From NCBI GenBank assembly GCA_948567375.1, contig OX419756.1, forward strand, positions 43,414,333-43,478,332: a stretch of DNA of 64,000 nucleotides. The letters are read 5' to 3'. The position numbers and the translations under genes are program-made. The number at the start of each line of letters is the position of its first letter. Positions within the stretch are counted from its first letter, which is position 1. The notes beneath the pieces are model-generated. The model saw nothing but the letters and a program-made list of their open reading frames with translations. It searched no databases and had not been told where the DNA came from. This DNA is from Lunularia cruciata (taxonomy: Eukaryota > Streptophyta > Marchantiopsida > Lunulariales > Lunulariaceae). Below are positions 35,081 through 46,461 of the stretch, one piece after another.

Positions 35081-35639
35081 ATGTCTTTGGTGTATATTCA
35101 AATCATATATGTCACAGAGTTGGATATACCAAACAAAAATAGAGACAATAACGTGGTAGTAAAGTAAAAGCGAGATTTTTTTCAACTCATGTATAAGGAA
35201 CGTGATGCAAAATCAAACGAGAGCATAAAACTAGCATCAAACTCAAAGGGAAAATATGATGACTAATGATAAATTATAGGGCCCATTAATTTGCTCCAGA
35301 AAGTTAATGGGACAATGCTGAGTCTTTTTAAACTCATGAGAAATCGTTTTTTGTGTGATTTGTGAGATTTGTCACAACTCACGACTCATGGAGATACATG
35401 ATTCTCTCCTGACACGAGTTGAAACGAGGATATAGGGACTTCGCGTAGAACCTTTATGTATCTATAGTTTTCGCCTTACTAACCAACAATTGTTCGTTAG
35501 CAATTCTGTTTTTCAATGCCGGATGACATCACTTACGAGACTTTAAAAGATTCGAGAGGTTGTTTCTAAATAGATTATTTATTGAAAAATCTAGCTGGGT
35601 ATATAGAGTGTGCTCAGTATGCATCTGCACATGCTACGA

Positions 35640-37092
35640 TGACAAGACTAATTAAAAAATCCTTGTAGGCGGGGAGAAGCGAGATACTCAGTTTAGTACG
35701 GTAAGGAACAGGTAAAGTGTGTTTTCTTTGGTTTATGAGGCTTTGGTGGGCTCCATTACTTTAGTCACCCCTTGAGGTTTAATCTCATCCAATTTAAAGA
35801 GAAGATGTTAATTGTTGTTAATGATTCCCGTTCTTTTAAGGGAGATATGGCAATACTAAGACAGCCAGTAGGAGGAGATGGATATCGGGTGAACTAAAAA
35901 TTGCAAGTGTAAGACATGAATTCAGCTAGTCAGGTTGGGTCCTCGTCGTAGGTAGTGAATATCTCTGTATGACAGATACTTCAGGAGCTGTAGAGAGAAG
36001 AATGACAGTCTTTCCAGCTCGTAATGTTGTCAATGATAAGAAATTTCTTATAAGTAATTAGTGACTTCTTTGATAAGTAATTACTTATCAAAGAAGAGCG
36101 AGGTCTATTCTTGGGACCACTGGCCAAGGAGATAAGTGAGATCTCCAAGGGAGCTCTTTCTACGCCTGACAAGGAAGCTAAGGCAATATTGATGACCAGA
36201 CTAACTGAAATCTTGGACAGTGTGAGAATTGCAGATATAGACTTAACTATACTTCTAAACTGGCAATTTTATTCATATGCACCCTAAGTTTGCAGATCTA
36301 GTTGACTACCCACGTTTGCTTGTTGTGGATCATTTCTGTCCTAGCTTCTCTTGAATTCATGAAAAGTTCTAAACTATGTTCTCGTAAATGCACATCGGAT
36401 AGGGGAAGAGCAAAATAAACATAAAACAGTGGAGTTCATCATGGTTAATAAAAATAAAAATTTAGTAATATTGGATTTTATTTACTTCCATTTTTCCTTT
36501 GAGAAATTGAAATAGAGAATATTTGAAAGATCCCAGAAAAAATTCAAGAATCTTCCATTGGAAAAGATGATTCTCGGGGCAAAAAACATATAAGATGCTA
36601 GATGCAAGTTAAATTTTAAAGATTTACTTATCGAAAAGGACCTTTACAAAACCAGGCAAAACGAGTAAAATATTAACTCTTCATAGTGGAATTGTTCTCA
36701 TGGTTGGACCTACATTACAGTAACTTTTAGAATCCAGTTTCTATTGTCATCACTCCAAGTTTTCACCTCAGTTGTTTTTTACATGACCTCTTGTACATGG
36801 TTCATGTTGCTTAATTTTTGCTATTGTTAAGAAGATATATTATGCAAGCACTTAATGGCTGATACCATTTTCTCTAAACATAGCACACTTTGAGAGCCCT
36901 TGATTTTGAGCAACATGTGGTAAGTGTGTCGTTATAGTCTTAATTAACATGCTGATTCTATATTATTAAACTACTTGCTTCTAAAAGATGGCCCATATCT
37001 TTTGCAATGGACACATAAATTTTCATATTTAACTTGAATGATAAACTTATCCATTATAGTTGTTCTAAAATGAAAAATTATAAAGTTTGACT
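35640..37092 (-). repeat. Right arm of the long inverted repeat
   Basis: Reverse complement of 24032-25008, with about 480 extra bases (about 35700-36180) that the left arm lacks. It ends exactly where an Athila/Tat-like LTR fragment begins (37093). The extra segment contains a 32-bp perfect palindrome. Confidence 0.72.
36065..36096 (+). repeat. 32-bp perfect palindrome
   Basis: Arms CTTCTTTGATAAGTAA and its exact complement with no loop. It can extrude as a cruciform. It sits in the segment that distinguishes the right inverted-repeat arm from the left. Confidence 0.95.
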
Positions 37093-37221
37093 TGTGAGCC
37101 TAATTTCACTTAAGATGAACCTCTAATGGCTATTAAGGTAGTGCATCATGAGCTAAGAAGGCAAAGAACCCAAGCTCTATCACACAAATTCAAGTTTAAA
37201 ACTCCAAGGCACATCCAAGAC
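37093..37221 (-). repeat. Athila/Tat-like LTR end fragment
   Basis: TGTGAGCC, then AAGATGAACCTCTAATGGCT and AACTCCAAGGC, match the first ~130 bases (plus orientation) of the E9 LTRs. It is cut by the LTR of E7. Confidence 0.8.
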
Positions 37222-37575
37222 TGTAGAAGACCAAGACAAAGGAGAGAAATAGGAGAATGGAAGCTCACATTGGGACACTTGAATGTGGGAAACTCCGACT
37301 GCCTAGCATGAGTTTTGGCTATTGTATTTATAGGGATCATACAAGGCACTTGAAAAGCTTCTCAAGAAGCTTCCTTCTAGAAGCCGCTTACTTGGCATGT
37401 AAACTAAGCTAGTTGGAAGCTTCTAGAAGCTTCCTTCTAGAAGCTACCTACTTGGGGTGCAAGCTAAGCTAGCCAAGAAGCTTCCTAGATACTCTTGGAA
37501 TATTCTCAACTAATTTGTTTTATTTTCTACTTTTTTAGTCTTACTAACTTTGTTGTTAAACTCCATACAGTTACA
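37222..37575 (-). repeat. 3' LTR of E7 (354 bp) with perfect HSE
   Basis: Ends TGTAGAAGACC / CAGTTACA, related to 3496-3907. TATA box on the minus strand at 37325-37333. GAAGCTTCTAGAAGCTTC at 37416-37433 is a perfect nGAAnnTTCnnGAAnnTTC, four heat-shock-factor units in ideal phase. A further GAAGCTTC lies at 37366-37373. Confidence 0.85.
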
Positions 37576-38520
37576 TATTCCTCCACCACTAGTTGGTGAC
37601 GTCCTTGTTGCTAGTGAAGCTTTGAACTCCTAGATGGCCGATCATGCATTTTGGAGATGAGAAATAGATTCCCATGTGGCATCATGAAGGGGATACCCTT
37701 TCCAAAGGACCTTGTACTCCATATGTTGTTGACGGCCATGTTGAATATGGTGACGTGCAAGGATACTATCAACTTAGTACTCCTAATGATTATTGACAAG
37801 GACAAGAGGAGGCGGAAGTTGGACTAAAGAGGAAAAAGAAGATGGGTTAGAAACAAAGGGTTTCAACTTGGAATATGAAATGCAGGATGGATGCGCATAT
37901 GACAAGGCAAGGCAAGAGACAATTTGGGTGATATCAAAGAGTCCAATCCAATTAGGGGCAAGTTTACAAACTTAGGTATCAAGTGTGAGGGGGAGGTTAT
38001 TTGGATGAGAGCATGACCTTATCACCAACTTGAAAGTTGAGATCACGACGATGGTGATCCATGTATTGTTTCTACCGATTTTGAGCAACAAGGAGATGAG
38101 ACTTGGCTTGTTGGAGGGATTGGGAGATGGTGGTCAAGAGGGTGGAAGTATGAGAGACATGAGATGGAGGAAGAGCAAGAAGGGAATCTGGAACAAGTGG
38201 GTCTTGGCCAAAATTGAGAAAGAAAGGAGAGAATCCAATGCTTGCATTTTTAGAATTATTGTATGCAAACTCCGCAGCTGCAAGACATTTATCCCAATTA
38301 GTATGGTGAATGTTGACAAAGGCACAAAGTATATCTTCCAAGGTGCGATTTGCACATTCAGTTTTTCCATCAATTTGAGGATGATAAGCTGTGGACAAAG
38401 CAAGCTTGGTGCTGAGTATTTGGAAGAGTGCTTGCCAAAACTTTCCAATGAAGCAAGGATCATGGTTGGAAATGAGTACATGTGGCATCCCATGATGCTT
38501 GCTGCCCTTAGCACTTATGG
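37222..38520 (-). mobile_element. E7: E1-family chromovirus fragment
   Basis: 3' LTR (37222-37575), then chromodomain-like coding on the minus strand at about 37640-37720 (WKGYPLHDATWE), then integrase at about 38080-38500 (HGMPHVLISNHDP, LALSTAYHPQIDGKTECANR, AAEFAYNNSKNAS). The upstream half is missing and the right border abuts E8 at about 38520-38575. Its LTR is the third copy of the heat-shock-like promoter. Confidence 0.82.
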
Positions 38521-38574
38521 CTGATAGGTTAACTTGCAGCTTGGTAATTGGGATGCCACCTGCTGAGTAAGTAT

Positions 38575-38939
38575 TAGGGCACATACCTATTATGCCTGTG
38601 GAAGACAACATTGTTAGTTGGAGAACTGTGGATAATGTGTCTATAGAGGAATTGGTAATGTGCAGAATCGAGCACTTTAACCTAACACCACAAAGAATAC
38701 AAGTGGCACGCGAGAAGGTGAAGGAAGCGCGGCTGAGGAACAAAGTATACTTTGACAATGCTCACCGACTGCAACCAGTGCCTATTAATGAAGGGGATTG
38801 GGTGCTGATTTCTAATAACAGCCTAGACGTACAGCATTTGACCCTCAGAAGTTTGCTTGCCGTTGGCATGGCCCATTTGTTGTTACCAAAGTTCACAAGA
38901 ATGCCACCTACAGTGTGCAAGAGCTAGATGGTACTGAAC
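38575..38939 (+). pseudogene. E8: gypsy integrase C-terminal region, left part
   Basis: Frame 38592-38927 gives IQVAREKVKEARLRNKVYFDNAHRL and PINEGDWVLISNN, the C-terminal tail of a Ty3/gypsy integrase. It is interrupted by E9 at 38940; the right flank at 47152 continues the same element after a GAAC duplication. Its branch is unclear and differs from the other families here. Confidence 0.7.
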
Positions 38940-39630
38940 TGTGAGCCGGCCTGTCTCTCACTCAGGATGAACCTCTGATGGCTATTATGGTAGCGCACCA
39001 TGGACTAAGAAGGCAAGGAACCCAAACTCCATCATACTCTTCCAAGGCTAACACTCCAAGACTCAAGATATTGCTCACTAGAGAACTCAATGAGAGAGAG
39101 ATAGTTGCAAATGAAAGGATGATGAGTACTTCCTCACCCCTTGTTTATATACTTGTGAAATAGTTACATACCAAAGTTACTAATTACCATAGTAACTCAA
39201 GTTACTAGACTAAAAGTCAAGTAAAGTCCAAAAGTAGAAAGGAATATCTATTCACATGGGCATATTCCCCTAAGCATGTGGTCTTATCTTGACCCAACCA
39301 CTAAGTCAAGGATTCCTTCACATGGGCTATCCTTAGACTAAAGAAGAATCCAAAACAAAAAGGCTTGCGGGCCCAAGAGTTCTCAACTCTTTCCTCAAAG
39401 CCAAACACCTAGGAATAATAACAAGTCAACACACTAAAATCCAAGATAGTGGTGCTCATCTTTTCTACTTCCTCTAAAGTAAGGTCCCCTCTATCTTAGC
39501 TATGACTAACTTTAGCTAACCATGACTAATATAGAACCATCTTTATCTCTATATAAATAATATCTCTTAAGTACTTGTAATACCAAGCTAAATATCACAA
39601 TACCACACACATGCACAAATGGGTGTTACA
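38940..39630 (-). repeat. 3' LTR of E9 (691 bp)
   Basis: Same ends as the 5' LTR. It is preceded on the minus strand by the purine-rich tract GGGGGTAAA, the likely plus-strand primer. Confidence 0.92.
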
Positions 39631-39679
39631 TTTACCCCCGGACTAAGTTTTCACTTTGTCCTCAAAGTGAAGGTCTCTC

Positions 39680-40680
39680 TACCTTCTATGGTACATCTTC
39701 AACTTATCATGGGTAATCCTATCAAAGTGTCTTCCTCCCAACTCCTTGAGATCATAGGTGTAATTGCCCCACACCTTCTCCACTATGAAAGGTCCAAAGT
39801 ACTTAGGCAAAAACTTCTTTTGCACTCTCTTGAATTGAATGGAATCAAACAACATTACCCAATCACCTTCTTTGAAAGTCTCCACCTTCTTCTTGCCTTG
39901 CCTCTTGTCATAGCTCTCCTTTTGTTTCCTTTGGGCTTGCTCCACTTGAACCATAGCAACTGCTCTTGCCTCTTCCAACTCCATGAGTTGATCCTTCCTT
40001 GACTTCTCTGCATCACCTCCTTGTGCTTTCTTCAATCTCCTATGAATGCTTTGGAAGGTAGGAAGATCAAAGTGAATAGGTAAGGTAGAATCAATACTAT
40101 ATACCAATTGAAATGGAGAATATCCGATGGAAGTCTTCATGGTTGTCCTATACTCCCACAAAACTGCATGAATCCTCTTGTCCCAATGATGTTTAGCTCC
40201 CTCCATTACTGCATCTTTGGCCAACATCATGCACAAGGTCTGATTGGTTCTCTCTGCCAAGCCATTAGAATTTGGCTTTTAGGATGTAGTTACTCTATGT
40301 GTGATAGAGAAATGTCATAGCATGGCTGTAGTAATGCTTCATGTAAACTCTCCTCCTCTATGAGAAACCAACTCCAAAGGGCATCCAAACCTAGTGATAA
40401 TGGGTTCATAAAGAAATCTACCCACTTCATCTTCATTCTTGTCCCTCAATGGTCTAGCACTCAACCCACTTGGTAAGGTAATCAGTAACTACCACAATGT
40501 ACCGATTATTCCTTGGGGTTCTATTGAGAGGACCTACAAAATCAATTCCCCACTTCTCAAAAGGTCCTAGCAATGGAATTGATCTAAGTGGTGGAGTGGA
40601 TGTAGACTTTCTAGCAAAATCTTGACAAACATGACAAGTTTTTCAATAATCAAGACAATCCTTGAAAACCCTTCTCCAAT
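39680..40680 (-). pseudogene. E9 integrase
   Basis: AERTNQTLCMMLAKDAVMEG, WDKRIHAVLWEYRTTMKTS and SPFQLVYSIDSTLP, and the C-terminal domain with EGDWVMLFDS, LPKYFGPFIVEKVWGNY and THDKLKMYHRR. The DFVGP/SDRG parts lie at about 40300-40600. The enzyme inserts cDNA into chromosomes. No chromodomain follows. Confidence 0.84.
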
Positions 40681-40681
40681 A

Positions 40682-41440
40682 TTAACCTGCATCTAGAATC
40701 TTGAAAGCAGTCACCTTTCCTGCAAAGTGTCCTCTACATACTAAACCTTCATGAAACTCCTTTATGAGTAGGATAGACTCTTCCTTACCCACTGCTCCTC
40801 GAAGTAGACCATCTGCTCCTTGGTGAAAAAGAATATCCTCCACCATTGTGTAAGGTCTAGATCTTGCTGCAAGGGCCTTCCTCTCCCTAGCATGCATCCC
40901 TTTTGGATAGTTACTTTTTGTCACAAAATCCACAATCTCCTTGTACTCCATTGGAACCTCTTGAGTGATTGAGATTGTCATGAGCTCCTCATCCGGGAAG
41001 GAATCATCCATTGGCTCATCTACATCATGATCATAGGCTCTAGATAACAAATCAGCATTTGCATGTTTCTTTCTTGGCCTATCCTCAATGGTGTAGTCAT
41101 ACTCAGACAAGAGTATCATCCACCTTGCTAGTCTCCCTTCAACATTAGGCTTGTTGAAGATGTACTTCAAAGCCTTGTGATCCGTGACAATGGTGGCTTT
41201 CCCTCCAATCAAGTAGTGTCTAAACTTCTTGAGACCAAAGATCACTGCCAACCCTTCTCTCTCTATGAAAGAGCAGTTCTTCTCTGCTGAAACCATCTGC
41301 CTACTAGCATAAGCTATTGGATGATCATGCCCATCTTGGTCTAATTGACTAAGAGTGCATCCTATAGCTACATTAGAAGCATCAATGAAGAGGATGAAAG
41401 GCTTACTCCAATCAGGTTTAGCAAGAATTGGAGCTACAAC
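40682..41440 (-). pseudogene. E9 RNase H and linker
   Basis: FIEREGLAVIFGLKKFRHYL, TIVTDHKALKYIFNKP, LSEYDYTIEDRPRKKHANAD and LLSRAY, then an acidic linker with the start of the integrase zinc module (HEGLVCRGHFAGKVTAFKIL). Confidence 0.86.
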
Positions 41441-42360
41441 AAGGCATTACTTGAGCTCCTCAAAAGCTTTGAGAGCCTCCTTGTCCTCCAAAATCACCAT
41501 GTAATCTACACCCTTCTTCATGTAGATGGTCAATGCATAAGCCTTGTTGGAAAATGAGAAGATGAACCTCCTATAGTATCCAACCATCCCCAAGAATTGC
41601 CGTAACTTTGTCAAGCTTGAAGGGAATGGAAGGTCTGAGATTTTCTTCACCTTCTCAAGATCAATTGCTATTCCATCCTTGGAGATGATGTGCCCCAAAA
41701 GTAGACCTTCTTCACATCCAAAAATGCACTTCTCTGGGTTGAGTGATGCATTTGCCTCATCCAAGCGTTGCAAGACTTTGATTAGGTGCTCAAAGTGCTC
41801 CGCCTTGCTTCCATAGACACAAAAGTCATCAATGAAGTCTCTCACAAATTTCCCAATGAAAGGTTCAAATACCTTGTTCATGAACCGTTGGAATGTGGCT
41901 GGAGCATTGCAAAGCCCAAAAGGCATGACCTTGAAAGCGTAAGTTCCCCAAGGTGTGGTGAATGTGGTGAGTTGTTGATGCTTTGGTGCAATCTTGATTT
42001 GGTTCTATCCAATATAACCATCTCCAAAACTGTACCTCTCATGACCTGCAACCTCCTCCAAGATCTCATCAATGAATGGCAATGGGTAGCAGTCCTTCTT
42101 GGTAACAACATTGAGCTTCTTGTAATCCACACATACTCGAAGCTTGCCATTCTTTTTCTTCACAATGACAATTGGAGACACCCATTCTGAATTCTCTACC
42201 TCAAAGATAAATCTAGCCTCCTTGAGCTTATCAATCTCCTCCTTCACAACCAAAGATATTGGTGGGCTAATGCAACGTTGCTTTTGGCGGATTGGTCTTG
42301 CATGTGACTCCTTCTCTATCTTGTGCTCCTCCAAGGTGGCTTCCTTCAAATCCTTGTAAC
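41440..42360 (-). pseudogene. E9 reverse transcriptase
   Basis: WVSPIVIVKKKNGKLRVCVD, YPLPFIDEILEEV, MPFGLCNAPATFQRFM, FVRDFIDDFCVYGSK (DD catalytic pair), LNPEKCIFGC, LLGHIISKDGI and LGMVGYYRRFI. Typical Athila/Tat-branch palm and thumb. Confidence 0.88.
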
Positions 42361-42899
42361 TAAAAGCAAACACATGGATGAACTTGTGGAAAATCTCCTC
42401 AAATCTCACCTTCTCCTCCTTGGTAACATTTGGGCCATACTTGAGGGTAGCTAACCTTCTCTCTACCTCCTCAAGTGTCAATGGTGATTTGTCTGGGTCC
42501 TTTAAAACCTCTGGCTTAGGTGCAAAATCCATAGCACACAAAGGATACACATCTGAATCAGATTCAGATTCATCCTCCTCCATGGAAGTCTCCTCTTCCA
42601 TGCTTGTGTCCACACCTGAAGCTCCTTCTTCAGAATCTGATTCCCAATAATCAAAAGATGGTGTATCTGAATGTGAAGTGTTGGTGGTGTTAGTCACAGG
42701 AACTGTGACTCTATGGTTTGATGGCCCAATCCTCAAGTACCCTTTGTGCCATCGATCAGTTGTGCGTGCTGCTCTCAACCATGGCCTCCCAAGAAGTAAG
42801 TCATAGCTTGAATCCTTCAAGACTTGGAAAGTCATGAGATTTTGAACTCCCATAACTGAAATTATCAGTTTATCCATCACCCCTACTAGTTGAACTTGT

Positions 42900-43076
42900 T
42901 GCTTGTTTGCCATGCTCACCACAAATGTTGAAGGTCTTGAGGGTATCATACCCAACTTCTTCATCAACCTTTTTGACATAGCATTTACTGTTGATCCTCC
43001 ATCAACCAATGCATCCTTGATGTTGTGACCATTCACTCTCACATCAATCTTGGAGGCATATTCACAAGCCTCCCAT
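42900..43076 (-). pseudogene. E9 retropepsin
   Basis: NIKDALVDGGSTVNAMSKRL at about 42960-43030 carries the D-G-G active-site triplet and continues to YDLLLGRPWLRAA near 42770-42810. The solo LTR at 43077 separates it from gag. Confidence 0.82.
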
Positions 43077-43479
43077 TGTAAAAGACCAAAACCAAGGAGA
43101 GAAATAGGAGAATGGAAACTCACATTGGGACACTTGATGAGGGAAAACTACGAATGCCTAGCATGAGCTTTGGCTTTGGTATTTATAGGTAGCATACAAG
43201 GCCCTTGAGAAGCTTTTCAAGAAGCTTCCTCAAGCCGCTTTCTTAGAGTGCAAGCCAAGTTAACTAGGAAGCTTCGCAAGAAGCTTCCTTCTAGAAGCCG
43301 CCTACTTGGAGCTTCTAGAAGCTTCCTTCTAGAAGCTACTTACTTAAGGTGCAAGCTAAGCTAACCGGGAAGCTTGCCAAGAAGCTTCCTAGATACTTCC
43401 GGAATATTCTAGGCTACTTTGTCTTATGTGCTACTTTGTAAGCCCGACTAACTTTGTCGCTAAACCCCATATTGTTACA
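43077..43479 (-). repeat. Solo LTR of the E1 family, TSD CCCAT
   Basis: 403 bp with TGTAAAAGACC / TTGTTACA ends. CCCAT at 43072-43076 is repeated at 43480-43484. The empty site is preserved in E3 at about 16322 (ACCATGGGAGGCTTGTG). It arose by LTR-LTR recombination of a full E1-family insertion. It retains the TATA box and GAAnnTTC array, including TTCTAGAAGCTTC at 43313-43325. Confidence 0.95.
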
Positions 43480-43959
43480 CCCATGGTGTTGGCTTGGCAT
43501 CTACCACCCCCATTGATACTGGAACTTTTGCCTTCTTCTTCCTTTTGCTCCTTGTAGAACTCAAATCACCTCTAAGCTCCTTTCTCAAGGTAGGGTTCAA
43601 AGCAATCAATTGGCCCACTATGATGTTAGCCTTGTGACTACTAACATCCTCCAACGCATTGTAGTTCTATTGTTGCTTTGAAATCAACAAATCCTCCATC
43701 CCCAACTTCTTCCTTGGAGTCTTTGTTGTTGATGGTATTGAGGTGCGAGTGCTCCTAGTAGATATAGGAGTATCCTTGCTTGGAGTAAATCCTTGAGAAG
43801 AGTGAACATCCTCTGCAAAATGAGCTCTCTTCTTCTCTTGTGCCAAAAGCTCCAAATTAAGACTCTTGGAGTTTGAGCACTCTCCCTTCTCATACTTGCT
43901 CTCCACCACATCTATGGATGCTATCCCCTTACCTTTGTTTGGATTAGGAGCCACTTGGG

Positions 43960-44910
43960 TTTCACTACCATCCTCTTTCCCTCTATTGGCTCCCTCATAA
44001 CCCCTCCATGGTAAGTGGAATTTGGGCAATTCCTTTGGATATGGCCTCTTCCTCCACAACCAAAACAATTTCTATCATTGAAATTTTTGGCTGGTTGAAC
44101 TCCTCTATATGGATTGTTTCTATAACTCCTAGGCCCTCTCCCTACATTCTGATCCACCTCTCTCTTCTCCCATAGTTGCACCACATTGATCTTGAGATCC
44201 GCAAGTTGTTATGTGATGGTTTGAAGTGGATCCTTTGGTGGAGGTGCAAGAATTGGAGCAACTACTACTTGTGGTGCAACCCTTGTCACCAAAGTATCAG
44301 AAGTTCTACCATACTTGTAGCCTTGAGGAGGATGCACAACCTCCTTCACCACCAAATCACTCTCATCCCCTTCCAAACTCTCATCCATACAAATTGCGAT
44401 CTTGATAGCTTCAACCTTGGAAGAAGGTTTCTCATATCTCACCTTGCTTCTAATTTGTGGTCTCAACCCTCCCATAAAATTCTTGGTGAGCATGGCCTCT
44501 ATGCCAATCATTGTAGTCTCCACATCATCTCCACCCTTCCTCAACATTATGCGAAATTTGGACTCTAACTTTTCCACTCTTTCCACATAGACTCTCACTT
44601 TCTCTCCATCTCCTTGCTTGAGAAATGTAACCTCACTCATCAATCTCTCATAATTCTCATCAAGAAGAAAGTTCTCAATGAGTGTTGAAGTCAAAGTCTC
44701 CCAAGACTCCTCTCCCCCATCTCTCCTCTCTCTCTTTTGGTATTCCGACTCATACCATGTAAGTGCTGCATCTTCAAAGAAATCTGGTAATAATGAGGCC
44801 CACTCATTCTTCCTCCTCTCATTTTTTCCTATGCAAGCTCTCTTGAAGTCTCTCACAAAGGCCTCCACATCTTCTCCATCCTTGCCAAAGAAAACCAGAA
44901 GTTTCCCCAT
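43960..44910 (-). pseudogene. E9 gag with CCHC knuckle
   Basis: Opens MGKLLVFFGKDGEDVEAF and runs through WASLLPDFFEDAALTWYESE, VRVYVERVEKLESKF and FMGGLRPQIRSKVRYEKP, a complete Gag capsid core of about 230 aa. The knuckle CFGCGGRGHIQRNC follows at about 44030-44075. It is the best-preserved gag of this family in the window. Confidence 0.86.
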
Positions 44911-45146
44911 CTTAACCTCTCACTATCTTTCTCTTCTCTCAAATTTTTTTCTTCTCTTTTCTTTTCTCTCACTCTATGACTAATAGAGTATATACATGAC
45001 TAACACCATTTGAGAGTAATCCACCCTAGGGAACACAAAAGGCTCAGGTTGCTCCAAGATTTCTATAGCAACATCAAATCCTAGAGTGCATATTAATCAA
45101 ACCCTCATGGATAGTTTATCCATAAGTTGAAAGATTATCTCCATCA

Positions 45147-45603
45147 CTAATCTTGAGAACTAGCTGATGAAGGTGGTAGTATTTCTGTAGCTGTACTAAG
45201 ACTCTCTCCAAGATCCTTCACCAAAGTCTCCACTACACTCATGTCCTTTTGGAAGTCCTTCAACTCCCTAAACCTCACATAACTCCTTGGTCTTAGATCT
45301 TCTCCCTCCCAATCTTGGTGAAGAAGGTTCAACATGCAAACCCAAGTCAAGTAAGTCTCTCCTTTCCCTCAATCTCTTGCTCTTAAAGGTCAATGGACAA
45401 GAACTGACCTTATGTTCCTTCTCTCCACACAGAAAGCACTTAGACTCATTCTTTCTTCCAAGTGGTGTAGGTTTTTGGATCCTCTCAACACTCTCTTCAA
45501 ATTCTGTTGTAAACTCTCTCTTCCTCAAATCCACCCCTACAATCATCTCAAACCCTTGGGGAACCTTGCATAATCTTAATTTCCACTCTTGATGACCCTC
45601 CAT
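45147..45603 (-). pseudogene. E9 ORF1 upstream of gag, CCHC knuckle
   Basis: The 111-aa frame 45268-45603 contains CFLCGEKEHKVSSC, a clean C-x2-C-x4-H-x4-C zinc knuckle, then LLDLGLHVEPSSPRLGGR. A following stretch (VETLVKDLGESLSTATEIL) is shared with E3. It precedes the Gag start at 44910 by about 400 bases. Gag has its own knuckle, so this is an additional nucleic-acid-binding protein. Function unknown. Confidence 0.65.
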
Positions 45604-46440
45604 GTTCCCAAGATGAATCTAAACACTCAAACATGCTTTTTGTTGATCTCAAACTCCTCATGCATGAGATCTCCACTCTGTAGAATTGACCCTTCCTCAT
45701 AATGTCACTCCAATCTCCCAACCAGTATGTTACAGTCCTCTGAAATTTTTTACACTTGATCACAACTTTAGGGCGGCTCTCCCTACAAAATTTCAGATCT
45801 TTTCATTGAGCCATTTGGCCTAGATACATTTCTATTCAACACACATATTTCATATTTGGTCTGAAAACCACCCCTCTTACTTCAAAAACTCATAACTCTT
45901 TGTGCAAGAACGATCTCTCTCTAATTTTTGTGGCGCAGGTAGTATACAATGCATTAAATTTTCTTGGTTATTTTTAGGACAATTCACTGAAAGTTGAAGA
46001 AATGGAAGACTCTATACAATTTTCCAAAGAGCATGCAGTTGCGGAAGCACTTTACCCTATCAACTTTCAAAAATTCTAGCCTAGTGCGCATAGTAGCTCT
46101 CACAATAATTTCAAGTGTGATAACTAAAAGATAACCCAAGCTATCATGTATAGAAATTTCAAGTCCAGATCTCAAACTTGAGATTTTGCCCAAAATCACC
46201 TTAATCCCCAAAATCTGCAATCCACCTCACACAATCTCTCCAATTCCTCTCATGTGTACAAGATTTACAAAATCATCTCAAAGACATCATAATGAACTAC
46301 AAGGTATACAAATGGATCTTGGTTCTTTAACATAAGTTCAGCACTCTCCTCTCCTAATGTTCTCTCCAAGTGAGCTCTCAGAGCCTCCTCCTGCCTAATG
46401 TAGAATTGAACGCGGAACATTATCTTGCCTTCTAGAGAGG

Positions 46441-46457
46441 TCCCGGCAACGGAACCA
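46441..46457 (-). other. Primer binding site of E9 (tRNA-Asp-like)
   Basis: The minus strand reads TGGTTCCGTTGCCGGGA four bases inside the LTR. Athila/Tat elements commonly use TGGCGCCGTTGCCGGGGA, complementary to tRNA-Asp. This is close but differs at the third-to-fifth positions, so another tRNA cannot be excluded. Confidence 0.75.
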
Positions 46458-46461
46458 AAAA

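Noticed and set aside
24032-37092. The long inverted repeat as the ends of a giant DNA transposon
   Set aside because: The arms differ in length, identity is moderate, no target duplication was seen and no transposase lies between them.
38030-38524. Plus-strand frame of 164 aa
   Set aside because: It is the antisense of E7 integrase; the minus strand carries the recognisable motifs.
42005-43123. A 372-aa minus-strand frame that looks like a single long gene
   Set aside because: Its start lies in the solo LTR and the rest is E9 pol; the frame crosses the insertion border by chance and is not a separate gene.
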